Shown: positions 45,587 to 53,027 of the stretch, in pieces
How positions within the stretch are numbered: position 1 is the first letter of the stretch
How the letters are laid out: each line of letters opens with the position of its first letter
Assembly (NCBI GenBank): GCA_903859205.1
Contig: CAIOLM010000004.1
Coordinates: forward strand, 1-62,965
Reading direction: 5' to 3'
Length of the DNA stretch: 62,965 bases
Source: an uncultured Microbacteriaceae bacterium
Lineage (GTDB): Bacteria; Actinomycetota; Actinomycetes; Actinomycetales; Microbacteriaceae
The notes under the pieces: model-generated
Told to the model about the DNA's origin: nothing
Database searches by the model: none
The model's input: only the letters and a program-made list of their open reading frames with translations
Made by a program: the position numbers and the translations under genes

Positions 45587-46081
45587 ATGACTGACAACAA
45601 CCTCAATGACCTCAAGAAGGCACTTAACGACGCTCGCGAGGCGACGAAGAAGCTAACTGCTAGCCAGACCAAGCGAGTACTCGCTCAGGCCAAGAAGCTT
45701 GAGGTGCTGTCGGAGAAGAACGCAGACAAGGCTTCGGCTAAGGCAGTCGCGCTCGCCGCTAAAGCAAAAGCGAAGGCTGAGAAGATCGCGCTCAAAGCTG
45801 CTCGAGCAACCGGTCGCATTGCCGCTGATGCCACCGCTACCGCCAAGCAGGCTGCGGGCAAGGCTGCACCCGTTGTCGAGAGCGCCGCTGAGGCAACCGC
45901 TGCAGGCCTGGAGAAGGCTGGCAAGGCCGCGAGCAAGTCGGTCTCATCGGCCGGCAAGACGGTAGCCAAGAAGCTGGATGCTGCATCGAAGAAGCCAGCA
46001 GCCAAGAAGCCCGCGGCGAAGAAGCCCGCCCCCAAAACGACGGCAAAGAAGCCGGCAGCGAAGAAGCCCACTGCCAAGTAG
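45587..46081 (+). CDS. Histone H1-like Lys/Ala-rich protein
   Basis: A 164-residue, very basic protein with almost no aromatic residues or Cys. The first 80 residues are predicted helical (NNLNDLKKALNDAREATKKL); the C-terminal third consists of KKPAAKKPA-type repeats like eukaryotic histone H1 tails and the actinobacterial HupB tail. It has no HU/IHF fold segment. Nucleoid or RNA binding is likely by analogy, not proven. CGGGGAGAA precedes the ATG. The next gene is 49 bases downstream. Confidence 0.75.
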   Translation: MTDNNLNDLKKALNDAREATKKLTASQTKRVLAQAKKLEVLSEKNADKASAKAVALAAKAKAKAEKIALKAARATGRIAADATATAKQAAGKAAPVVESAAEATAAGLEKAGKAASKSVSSAGKTVAKKLDAASKKPAAKKPAAKKPAPKTTAKKPAAKKPTAK

Positions 46082-46130
46082 CCGCCCCAGCGAACGGGTG
46101 GGTCGGGTTCGCGCTCACAAGGAGTCAATA

Positions 46131-46649
46131 ATGGCCGAGCAAGCCCGGTACCAAGTGCGTTTCGACTTCGGTGTCGCCGGTGCGCATGCGGTCGGCACTG
46201 ATGCTGATGTCATCGTCTGGGTTGACGCGATTGGCGACTCGGCCCTCAACCTTGAGGCACTGCCTGCCGGTGCAGCGGTAATTGAGACTGGCTTGGCAAG
46301 CGCCCGTGCCGCGGCGGACTGGGTCATGGCGCAACAACTTCGCCTCGAAAAGCGCTTTGCCACGGCCATCATTGCGGCAGGCGCGACTCGCGATGGACAC
46401 TGGCGTTACGCGGTTGAGGACCAGCTGGCCGCCGGCGCGGTCATCGATCGCCTGAGCGAGCTCGGTCTGGACGCCACCTCGCCCGAGGCGGCTGCCACTG
46501 AGGCCGCGTATCGCACGCTCTCACCTGCTGTCGGTCACCTCATGACTGCAAGTGTTTCTGCGTCGACAGGCGCGAAAGTTCCAGACCGGTCACGTGCAGT
46601 AAACCCCGAAGCTCACGCAACAGAAGTGACGGTGCTTCGGGGTTTCTAG
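46131..46649 (+). CDS. 2-phosphosulfolactate phosphatase (ComB)-like protein
   Basis: A 172-residue protein resembling ComB enzymes in VIVWVDAIGDSALNLEA, then ATAIIAAGATRDGHWRYAVE and DQLAAGAVIDRLSELG. ComB proteins (about 230-240 residues) hydrolyse 2-phosphosulfolactate in coenzyme M synthesis, but many bacteria have homologs without that pathway. This one is shorter, and the middle GERNG-like segment is not seen, so activity is doubtful. AAGGAG precedes the ATG at 46131. A terminator hairpin is built into its last 16 codons. Confidence 0.65.
   Translation: MAEQARYQVRFDFGVAGAHAVGTDADVIVWVDAIGDSALNLEALPAGAAVIETGLASARAAADWVMAQQLRLEKRFATAIIAAGATRDGHWRYAVEDQLAAGAVIDRLSELGLDATSPEAAATEAAYRTLSPAVGHLMTASVSASTGAKVPDRSRAVNPEAHATEVTVLRGF
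46601..46648 (+). terminator. Terminator inside the 3' end of the ComB-like gene
   Basis: AAACCCCGAAGC (46601-46612) pairs perfectly with GCTTCGGGGTTT (46634-46645) around a 21-base loop. The arms code for the C-terminal residues, and the TTT ends one codon before the stop. The A-run and T-run flanks allow termination on either strand, serving the convergent cysteine-rich gene as well. Confidence 0.7.
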
Positions 46650-46652
46650 GTG

Positions 46653-46820
46653 CTACTTCTTGCCGAACAACTTGGCGAAGAAGCCTGGCTCCTTGGGGTC
46701 GTTTTCGTGACCTCGGCAACGCTGTGACGACGGCACGCCTCGCATCACTTGGTTGACATGCTGACCGCATCCGGCCCAGGTGGTTTTTCCGCACTTGCGG
46801 CAGGTGGTTTGTCGGCACAT
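46653..46820 (-). CDS. Small Cys-rich protein A (CxxCGKTTWxGCGxH family)
   Basis: A 55-residue protein, MCRQTTCRKCGKTTWAGCGQ then HVNQVMRGVPSSQRCRGHEN and an FFAKLFGKK end. It carries C-x4-C-x2-C, GC and RC cysteines plus His, suggesting a zinc ribbon or a redox/sulfur-carrying site. A paralog with the same CGKxTWxGCGQH core lies at 49219-49338, on the far side of the persulfide genes. It lies 24 bases downstream of the rhodanese lipoprotein on the same strand, so it is probably in that operon under the CstR-type operator. Function unknown. Confidence 0.82.
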   Translation of the reverse strand: MCRQTTCRKCGKTTWAGCGQHVNQVMRGVPSSQRCRGHENDPKEPGFFAKLFGKK

Positions 46821-46844
46821 GGGTGCAACTTTCTCTGAGAGTGA

Positions 46845-47216
46845 CTAGTTCGTGACGAGGGGCAACTTGGTGGCGTCTGACGCATCCTGGTAGCCGCCGG
46901 CGTTAGTGACGTTCGTAAAGCCCAGGCTGGCCATTGTGTCTTTGGCGACACCAGCGCGGCGGCCGGAGTGGCAGTAAACGATATAGGTGCCTGACTTGTC
47001 GAGTTTTGAGACTTCGTCGGCGAAGACCGCACTCTCAACGTCGATGTTCATGGCGCCCTGAAGGTGGCCCGCAGCAAATTCGCTGGCCGAGCGAACATCG
47101 ATCACGGCTGTCACCGACGCCATGTCGATCGGTTGTGCAGGCGCGCACGCAGCCAAACCCAAGATTGTGAACAGGGCGACGAATGCGACGGATAACTTTT
47201 TCAGGAGTCGGTTCAT
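46845..47216 (-). CDS. Rhodanese-domain lipoprotein
   Basis: A 123-residue exported single-domain rhodanese (sulfurtransferase). The signal peptide ends in the lipobox LAAC (Cys24), and the rhodanese fold shows VIDVRSASEFAAGHLQGAMN and the catalytic loop YCHSGRRAGVAKDT. It would handle sulfane sulfur or thiosulfate on the outer face of the membrane. It is divergent from the CsoR/CstR-family regulator, and the shared 73-base region holds an ATACCC-N4-GGGTAT operator. Confidence 0.9.
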   Translation of the reverse strand: MNRLLKKLSVAFVALFTILGLAACAPAQPIDMASVTAVIDVRSASEFAAGHLQGAMNIDVESAVFADEVSKLDKSGTYIVYCHSGRRAGVAKDTMASLGFTNVTNAGGYQDASDATKLPLVTN

Positions 47217-47231
47217 TGTGGTTCCTTTCGT

Positions 47232-47247
47232 ATACCCCCTAGGGTAT
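47232..47247. promoter_or_regulatory. CsoR/CstR-type operator
   Basis: ATACCC-CCTA-GGGTAT, a perfect 6-4-6 inverted repeat of the type bound by CsoR/CstR/RcnR-family repressors. It lies between the divergent rhodanese gene and the regulator gene, 15 bases before the rhodanese start and 42 before the regulator start. Confidence 0.88.
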
Positions 47248-47289
47248 GCTTAAACGAAGTTGAACGCAACTGCGAGCGAAGGAGTCCCC

Positions 47290-47547
47290 ATGATCATCGA
47301 GCCATCCGAGCTGAAAAGCGCACGCGACCGACTGGTGCGTGTGCAGGGTCAAATTGGTGGAATTGTGCGAATGCTCGATGAAGGGCGTGACTGCACCGAG
47401 ATGTTGACCCAGCTCTCGGCGGCGAGCACGGCACTCACGCGCGCAGGATTCACAATGATTGCAACTGGCATGCAGCACTGCGGTAACGATTCTGAGGGAT
47501 CCATCAACCGCGCAGCTCTTGAAAAGGCATTCATGTCGCTGGCATAA
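47290..47547 (+). CDS. CstR-like (CsoR family) sulfur-responsive repressor
   Basis: An 85-residue all-helical DUF156 repressor. It has IEPSELKSARDRLVRVQGQI, then Cys35 in EGRDCTEMLTQL and Cys64 in ATGMQHC. Copper-sensing CsoR needs a His four residues before the second Cys; here that position is Gly60, so copper sensing is unlikely and a two-Cys CstR-type persulfide sensor fits better. Neighbouring rhodanese and CoA-disulfide reductase genes support this. The ATG at 47290 has GAAGGAG at ideal distance, and an in-frame upstream TTG is less likely. Confidence 0.87.
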   Translation: MIIEPSELKSARDRLVRVQGQIGGIVRMLDEGRDCTEMLTQLSAASTALTRAGFTMIATGMQHCGNDSEGSINRAALEKAFMSLA

Positions 47548-47564
47548 GCGACGAGGAAGCAATC

Positions 47565-49244
47565 ATGAAGATCATCATTATTGGCGGCGTCGCAGGTGGC
47601 ATGTCTGCCGCGACGCGCCTTCGTCGTCTCAACGAGAACGCCGAGATAACGGTTTATGAGCAGGGACCACACGTCTCGTTTGCTAATTGCGGTCTGCCGT
47701 ACTTCGTTGGTGACGTCATTGAAAAGCAGTCCGCTCTGCTCTTACAAACCCCCACTGCGCTCTGGAATCGCTTTCGCATCAACGTTCAAGTTGCCTCTCG
47801 GGTTACAGCAATTCACCCAGAGAATCGAACCGTTGAGATTCTGAAAGTTGAATCCGGTGAATCCGTCAGTGATTCCTATGACGCTCTCATCATCTCGACA
47901 GGAGCGGCCCCTCGTCATCTCAACATCCCCGGCATCGAGCGAGCGCTCAGCTTGCGCGATGTCCCGGATGCCGTCGCCATCAAAGATGCGGTGGATCGTC
48001 TCAGCGAAACAACTATCGGTCAGCCAACCGCAGTCATCCTCGGTGCCGGATTCATTGGTGTCGAGCTCGCAGAAAATCTTCGTCATCGTGGTGTCGCGGT
48101 AACACTGGTTCAGTCTCAGCCGACGGTGCTTGCGCAGTTCGACCCCGAGATGATTGAGCCGCTCCAAAAGACGCTGGAGATGAACGGTGTCGAACTGAAA
48201 TTGGGTGTACGCGCTGCCTCCATTTCAGAAACCTCGGTCACTTTGAACAATGGCGAGCAATTACCCGCCGACCTGGTGATCTCTTCGGTTGGGGTTTCAC
48301 CCGATCACCATCTCGCCGTCGAAGCCGGACTTCGGATAGGAGCAGCCGGGGGAATCTGGGTCGACGACCAGCAGCGCACGAGTGACCCGAATATCTACGC
48401 AGTGGGAGACGCGGCCGAAAAGCTGAACTTCGCCACCGGCGATGCGCAGATGATTTGGCTTGCCAACCTAGCAAACCGACACGGTCGCCTCGTGGCGGAT
48501 GTCATTTCCGGGGAGAAGACTGCTTCGCGTCCAGCACTCGGCACCGGAATCATCGGCGCTTTTGGCATGGTCGCCGCAGTAACAGGGCTGACAGAGAAAG
48601 CCGCTGTGGCGAGAGGTATCTCACACGCCATAATCCACTTGCACCCCAGTTCGCACGCCGGCTACTACCCGGGTGCACAGCACATTGCGATGAAAGTTCT
48701 TTTCGACCCCATGACAGGAAAACTGCTCGGTGCGCAGTCAACCGGACGAGACGGTGCCGACAAGCGAATCGACGTGCTTGCGACCGCAATTTTTGCCGGT
48801 TTGACCGTGAATGACCTCATGGATCTAGAACTCGCCTACTCGCCCCAGTACGGCTCTGCCAAAGACGCCATCAACCAAGTCGGCTATGTCGGCAACAACG
48901 CCTTCAGCGGCAAAACACCGAACGTGCAGTGGCATGAAGTTGCCGACCTCATTGCCGGCGGAACTCAGGTCATCGATGTGCGCACGCGCGACGAGTATGA
49001 CGTTCAATCAATCCCGGGTTCCGTACACATCCCGGTTGACGAACTTCGGGAACGGCTCGACGAAATTAGTGCTGAAGGCGCGGTGGTTCACTGCCGCGTG
49101 GGCCAGCGCGGTCACATCGCTGCCCAGATTTTGCATTCGCATGGAATTCCCGCTCGAAACCTCGACGGGGGATGTCTGACCTGGCGGGCAGGCATGGATT
49201 CACTAGAAAGGAAACACTATGTGTCAAGCAGTCCAGTGCCCTAG
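47565..49244 (+). CDS. CoA-disulfide reductase with C-terminal rhodanese domain
   Basis: A 559-residue fusion (CoADR-Rhd). The FAD domain begins KIIIIGGVAGGMSAATRLRR, with the single redox Cys42 in SFANCGLPYFVG, the NAD(P)H site VILGAGFIGVELAENL, and AVGDAAEKLN. Residues from about 455 form a rhodanese domain (VIDVRTRDEYDVQSIPGSVH) with Cys510 in VHCRVGQRG. Such enzymes reduce CoA disulfide, CoA persulfide or polysulfide. It starts 17 bases after the CstR-like gene, so they are cotranscribed. The second small Cys-rich gene begins inside its last 26 bases. Confidence 0.93.
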   Translation: MKIIIIGGVAGGMSAATRLRRLNENAEITVYEQGPHVSFANCGLPYFVGDVIEKQSALLLQTPTALWNRFRINVQVASRVTAIHPENRTVEILKVESGESVSDSYDALIISTGAAPRHLNIPGIERALSLRDVPDAVAIKDAVDRLSETTIGQPTAVILGAGFIGVELAENLRHRGVAVTLVQSQPTVLAQFDPEMIEPLQKTLEMNGVELKLGVRAASISETSVTLNNGEQLPADLVISSVGVSPDHHLAVEAGLRIGAAGGIWVDDQQRTSDPNIYAVGDAAEKLNFATGDAQMIWLANLANRHGRLVADVISGEKTASRPALGTGIIGAFGMVAAVTGLTEKAAVARGISHAIIHLHPSSHAGYYPGAQHIAMKVLFDPMTGKLLGAQSTGRDGADKRIDVLATAIFAGLTVNDLMDLELAYSPQYGSAKDAINQVGYVGNNAFSGKTPNVQWHEVADLIAGGTQVIDVRTRDEYDVQSIPGSVHIPVDELRERLDEISAEGAVVHCRVGQRGHIAAQILHSHGIPARNLDGGCLTWRAGMDSLERKHYVSSSPVP

Positions 49245-49338
49245 TTGTGGCAAGGCAACCTGGTCAGGTTGCGGTCAGCACATTGATGAGGCTCTCGCGG
49301 GGATTGCGCCAGCGGACCTCTGTACCTGCGACCAGTAA
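49219..49338 (+). CDS. Small Cys-rich protein B (CxxCGKATWxGCGxH family)
   Basis: A 39-residue protein, MCQAVQCPSCGKATWSGCGQ followed by HIDEALAGIAPADLCTCDQ. Six cysteines in C-x4-C-x2-C, GC and CxC patterns with a His fit one zinc site or a redox centre. The core CGKATWSGCGQH matches protein A (46653-46820). The ATG follows AAAGGA and overlaps the end of the CoA-disulfide reductase gene by 26 bases in another frame, so it belongs to the CstR-linked operon. Function unknown. Confidence 0.82.
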   Translation: MCQAVQCPSCGKATWSGCGQHIDEALAGIAPADLCTCDQ

Positions 49339-49740
49339 TTACTCGTTTGCCTCGAAGTCGAGTGCAATTGAGTTCATGCAGTACCGGTCACCGGTTGGGG
49401 TGCCAAATCCGTCGGGAAACACGTGCCCCAGGTGAGAACCGCACTTGGCGCACAGAACCTCGGTGCGAACCATGCCGAGGCTGGCATCTTCGCGCAGCTC
49501 GACAGCGTCCGGGTTAATGGATTCGTAGAAGCTTGGCCATCCACACCCCGAGTCAAACTTGGTTCCGGCAACGAACAGCTCGTTCTTGCAGGCTTTGCAG
49601 CGATAGAGGCCGTCTCGCTTCTCATCGAGAAGTTCACCCGTCCAGGCGCGCTCGGTGGAAGCGCCGCGCAGCACCGCAAACTCTTGGGCAGAAAGTTCCG
49701 CGCGCCACTGTTCGTCAGATTTTTCTACGTCATATCCCAC
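49339..49740 (-). CDS. msrB: Peptide-methionine (R)-S-oxide reductase
   Basis: MsrB reduces methionine-R-sulfoxide in proteins. The 133-residue protein has YRCKACKNELF and VLCAKCGSHLGHVF, forming the structural zinc site (two CxxC), FDSGCGWPSF, and the catalytic Cys in GDRYCMNSIALDF. The start is probably the GTG at 49740 (GYDVEKSDEQWRAELS), as no in-frame ATG gives a normal-length protein; the ribosome-binding site is weak. It is convergent with Cys-rich protein B and divergent from the flavin reductase gene. Confidence 0.93.
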   Translation of the reverse strand: MGYDVEKSDEQWRAELSAQEFAVLRGASTERAWTGELLDEKRDGLYRCKACKNELFVAGTKFDSGCGWPSFYESINPDAVELREDASLGMVRTEVLCAKCGSHLGHVFPDGFGTPTGDRYCMNSIALDFEANE

Positions 49741-49839
49741 GTGAACATTGTGACACTGATTTTCGGGTGACACTCGGTTCGGTTCCACCACGACGGACTC
49801 ATGCATTTCGGAGACTCCGACATCAGCCAAGATAGAAGC

Positions 49840-50376
49840 ATGACCTCGATTCATCGCATTGAAGATGGCGTGACCGGCGGACTCACCCCCGAGGAGTTCA
49901 AGGCGGCATTCCGCCAGCATCCTTCGGGCATTGCCGTCATCACGGCGGATGCTGGGCAAGGGCCAGCCGCGATGACCGCCAGCTCGGTTTTCTCGGTGAG
50001 CGTCGAGCCCCCTGTTCTGGTTTTTTCGATTTCGGAGATGTCGTCGGCGGCCCCGACCTTGTTGTCGGCGGAAACTCTCGTCATTCATATGCTCACGGCA
50101 GAGAATTTGGATTTGGCTATCCTGGCTTCGACCAGCGGTGTTGACCGCTTTGCCGACACCACTATCTGGGATCGTTTGCCGAGCGGGGAGCCCTATTACA
50201 CCGCGGCACATGCGTGGGTGCGCGGTCGCGTCGTTGATCAGATGCAAATCGGTAACTCAACCGTCGTCGCTGTCCACGCGCTCGAGTCGAACATTCCCGA
50301 TGACGCGGCACAAACGCAGCCCTTGGTTTACCACAACCGCACTTGGCACAAGTTGGGCGAGAGCAGCAAAATCTGA
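49840..50376 (+). CDS. Flavin reductase family (FMN-binding split barrel) protein
   Basis: A 178-residue flavin reductase-like protein, about residues 12-170 matching the HpaC/SnaC fold: FRQHPSGIAVITADAGQGPA, then AMTASSVFSVSVEPPVLVFS, and a C-terminal QPLVYHNRTWHKLG. Such proteins reduce FMN with NAD(P)H for a partner monooxygenase, or bind FMN for other reactions. No monooxygenase partner is adjacent. The ATG at 49840 (MTSIHRIEDG) is chosen over an in-frame upstream ATG by homology. Confidence 0.88.
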   Translation: MTSIHRIEDGVTGGLTPEEFKAAFRQHPSGIAVITADAGQGPAAMTASSVFSVSVEPPVLVFSISEMSSAAPTLLSAETLVIHMLTAENLDLAILASTSGVDRFADTTIWDRLPSGEPYYTAAHAWVRGRVVDQMQIGNSTVVAVHALESNIPDDAAQTQPLVYHNRTWHKLGESSKI

Positions 50377-50458
50377 CCCGTCGCGGGCCTCGAACTCCCA
50401 TGCCTTCGTCGTGCATCGGGCTGCGACAGAACTGAGGCCACGCAGCCGTGGTAGCGGC

Positions 50459-50974
50459 CTAGCTTTGGGCGGCGACTTCGCGCTTGTACCGCCGAAAGAG
50501 CATGCCGACGCGAATGGCTGACTCGCTGACAATCATGAGCAAGCCAGCTGTGATGACCAGACTGAGCCAGTAGTTGCTCAGGGTTGAGTTCTCGGAGATG
50601 GTCTTCACAACGATGAGGAAGACCAGGGCCAGATACTCGGCGCCACTGTTCTTGACGACCACGGCCTTCTTCTCGGGCAGCGCTCGCACCCACATGATGC
50701 GGGTCCGATAGCGAGCGAAGAAGTACCCGAGCACGACGCCGATGCCACCGGCTATCCAGTGTGCCCAGTCGCGGCTGAGGTCTTGCCACAGCACGACGCC
50801 GATAAAGAGAACTTCAAAAACTGGGTCGAAGACGGCCAGCCACAGCAGGCTCACGTAGTGCTTCTTGGGCAAGAAAAGCACCTTCTTGCCGTAGTTGCGG
50901 GCGCGCAGGTCGAACACGATCATGACCACAAGGAGAGGCGATAAATACGCCAGAAGCAGCCATGTATTTTCCAT
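50459..50974 (-). CDS. Integral membrane protein of unknown function
   Basis: A 171-residue protein with four to five hydrophobic helices (NTWLLLAYLSPLLVVMIVFD, SLLWLAVFDPVFEVLFIGVV, IAGGIGVVLGYFFARYRTRI, and two more near the end). A basic loop (RALPEKKAVVVKNSGAEY) separates the helix pairs. No family recognised. The ATG at 50974 is preferred, as upstream in-frame codons look non-coding. It is divergent from the alpha/beta hydrolase pair. Confidence 0.7.
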   Translation of the reverse strand: MENTWLLLAYLSPLLVVMIVFDLRARNYGKKVLFLPKKHYVSLLWLAVFDPVFEVLFIGVVLWQDLSRDWAHWIAGGIGVVLGYFFARYRTRIMWVRALPEKKAVVVKNSGAEYLALVFLIVVKTISENSTLSNYWLSLVITAGLLMIVSESAIRVGMLFRRYKREVAAQS

Positions 50975-51034
50975 GAGTTTGAGTCTAGAGTTGGGAACGC
51001 TGCCAGATTGCATCAACATTTCAAAGGAGAAATC

Positions 51035-51766
51035 GTGGCTCGCATCATTCTCGTTCACGGCGCTTTTCACAACGCATCATGTTGGGACGCCGCAAAGGCT
51101 GAACTCGAGGCCAAAGGCCACACGGTTGAAGCAGTTGATCTTCCCAGCCACGGAAGCGATTCCACGCCCATCGAGTCGGTTGTCCTTCAGACCTACGCCG
51201 ACAAGGTAGTGGCTCAAGCGAAGTCGCAACCCGAAGTGCCTGTGCTGGTTGGTCACTCCATGGGTGGAATGGTTGTCACCCAGGCCGCCGATGACATCCT
51301 TGCCGGTGGTGGCACCGTCGCCCAGGTGGTGTACGTCTGTGCCTTCTTGCCGCGAAACGGCCAGAGCCTTGTCGAACTCGCAGGGCAGCCCGAAGGCGCC
51401 GGCGACATGGTTCAGGCAAACGTTGTCGTTGATGGGGAGCCGCCCATCGGAACGATGCCTACAGACAAGGCAATCGAAGCGTTCTATGGCGAATGCGATC
51501 CTGCGGTCGCACAGGCCGCTGCCCAGGAACTCGACCCCCAGCCGATTCTGGCTTTCGTTATGCCCGCCAACATCACTGACGACCGCGACATTACGCGCCG
51601 ATACATTGTGACGACGCATGACAAGGCCCTGCCCACGCCACTCCAGCGCAAGATGTCGAAGGCCACCAAGTGCGTGGAGATTGTTGATATCGACTCAGAC
51701 CACTCACCATTCCTGTCACACACCGATGAGTTCGTCGGCATCCTCGACCGATTTGTGAAGGCGTAA
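51035..51766 (+). CDS. Alpha/beta-fold hydrolase, copy 1
   Basis: A 243-residue esterase-like alpha/beta hydrolase. It opens ARIILVHGAFHNASCWDAAK (oxyanion HG), has the nucleophile elbow VLVGHSMGGMVVTQAADD, and the catalytic His in DIDSDHSPFLSHTDE. This resembles the small cytosolic SABP2/hydroxynitrile-lyase-like branch. AAAGGAGA precedes the GTG at 51035. A close paralog follows 2 bases after the stop with the same start sequence, so this is a tandem duplication. Confidence 0.9.
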   Translation: MARIILVHGAFHNASCWDAAKAELEAKGHTVEAVDLPSHGSDSTPIESVVLQTYADKVVAQAKSQPEVPVLVGHSMGGMVVTQAADDILAGGGTVAQVVYVCAFLPRNGQSLVELAGQPEGAGDMVQANVVVDGEPPIGTMPTDKAIEAFYGECDPAVAQAAAQELDPQPILAFVMPANITDDRDITRRYIVTTHDKALPTPLQRKMSKATKCVEIVDIDSDHSPFLSHTDEFVGILDRFVKA

Positions 51767-51768
51767 TC

Positions 51769-52506
51769 GTGGCTCGCATTGTTTTGGTTCACGGCGCCAT
51801 GGGCAACCGGCATGTTTGGGGCGACGCTTTTCTGGATGCCTTGCGCGCCAAGGGTCACTCCGTTGAGGCCTTTGACCTTCCGGCTCAGGGTGATGATCCC
51901 ACTCCGAAAGAGGCCGCGACGATGCAGGCCTATGCCGACAAGACGGTCGCTCAGTTGAAGTCGAGCGACGAGCCGGCCGTGCTCCTCGGGCATTCGATGG
52001 GTGGTGTTGTCGTCACGCAGGCCGCCGATGACTTCGTCGCTGCTGGCGGCAAACTCAAGCAGGTGATCTACCTGACAGCGTTCTTGCCTCGCAACGGAGA
52101 ATCCCTGCTGAGTCTTGCGGGCAGTCCTGAAGGTCAAGGGGATGCCGTGCAAGCGAACCTCGTCGTCTCAGGCGAACCCCCCATGGGCAATTTCCCCGCT
52201 GCGGCTGCACCCGAGGCGTTGTTCAACATGACCTCACCCGACAAGCTGAAGACAGTGGACCCTCGCGGTATGGAATCGCAGCCCATCATTCCGTTCACCA
52301 ATCCGGTGAGCATCACCGACGATCGAGACATCACGCGACGCTACATCTTTGCTCTGCAAGACCGCGCCATTCCGCTCGCTCTTCAGCGCAAGATGGCCTC
52401 CGCCACAAAAATTGTCGAGACCGCCGAGCTGAACAGCGACCACATGCCGTACTTCTCTGTACTTGACGAGCTAGTCGACGTGGTTGACCGCTTCGCGCGC
52501 AGTTAG
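51769..52506 (+). CDS. Alpha/beta-fold hydrolase, copy 2
   Basis: A 245-residue paralog of the preceding gene, similar along its whole length: ARIVLVHGAMGNRHVWGDAF, VLLGHSMGGVVVTQAADDFV, NPVSITDDRDITRRYIFALQ and the His in ELNSDHMPYFSVLDEL. The conserved blocks suggest more than half of residues are shared, while the lid region (GNFPAAAAPEALFNMTS) differs, so substrates may differ. It starts with GTG two bases after copy 1, probably by coupling. Its substrate is unknown. Confidence 0.9.
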   Translation: MARIVLVHGAMGNRHVWGDAFLDALRAKGHSVEAFDLPAQGDDPTPKEAATMQAYADKTVAQLKSSDEPAVLLGHSMGGVVVTQAADDFVAAGGKLKQVIYLTAFLPRNGESLLSLAGSPEGQGDAVQANLVVSGEPPMGNFPAAAAPEALFNMTSPDKLKTVDPRGMESQPIIPFTNPVSITDDRDITRRYIFALQDRAIPLALQRKMASATKIVETAELNSDHMPYFSVLDELVDVVDRFARS

Positions 52507-52531
52507 CACTCAAGGGCTAGCGGCTAAGGAG

Positions 52532-53017
52532 CTAGGGAACGAAGGTTTCTACCTTCGAGATAGACACCTGAATCTGGTTGCCATTGGGTGCGGTGAAGCT
52601 TGTGGAGTCGCCAACCTTGAGGCCGATAATGGCCTGGCCTAGGGGGCTCTCGGGGCTGTAGGCGTCGTAGTCGCTACCTGCAGCAATTTCGCGGCTGCCA
52701 ATGAAGAACACCGACTGGTCTCCGGCAATGGTTGCGGTGATGACGGTACCGACCTCGACGACACCGCTGCTCTCGGGCACCTCGCCGATTTGAGCGTGCT
52801 TCAGCATCTCTTTGAGGTCGCGAATCTTGGCCTCGAGTAGACCGAGCTGGTCACGGGCTGCGTGGTAACCGCTGTTCTCCTTGAGGTCACCTTCATCACG
52901 TGCCTGAGCGATACGCGCCACGATCTCGTCACGGTCAACCGTCGACATGCGCTCGAGGTCAGCGGTCAGTCGGTCGAACGCTTCTTGCGTAAGAAAGGTG
53001 TGATTGGTTTCAGCCAT
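52532..53017 (-). CDS. greA: Transcription elongation factor GreA
   Basis: GreA rescues backtracked RNA polymerase by stimulating transcript cleavage. The 161-residue protein has the N-terminal coiled coil (LTQEAFDRLTADLERMSTVD, RIAQARDEGDLKENSGYHAA with the acidic DE tip residues) and the C-terminal FKBP-like domain (SPLGQAIIGLKVGDSTSFTA). The ATG at 53017 is chosen because homologs begin close to it. It begins the block greA-DUF4307-small protein-hemolysin III-uppS, known in the same order from M. tuberculosis. Confidence 0.95.
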   Translation of the reverse strand: MAETNHTFLTQEAFDRLTADLERMSTVDRDEIVARIAQARDEGDLKENSGYHAARDQLGLLEAKIRDLKEMLKHAQIGEVPESSGVVEVGTVITATIAGDQSVFFIGSREIAAGSDYDAYSPESPLGQAIIGLKVGDSTSFTAPNGNQIQVSISKVETFVP

Positions 53018-53027
53018 AGCTTCGAGC

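Noticed and set aside
46540-46818. A 92-codon minus-strand frame covering the small Cys-rich gene
   Set aside because: It is the wrong frame of that locus; the 55-codon frame has the conserved CGKTTWAGCGQH core shared with the second copy.
50377-50458. A G/C-rich stretch with TCGAACTCCC resembling a tRNA T-arm
   Set aside because: No acceptor stem, D-arm or anticodon arm can be folded around it; AGGCC...GGCCT nearby is at most a weak hairpin between genes.
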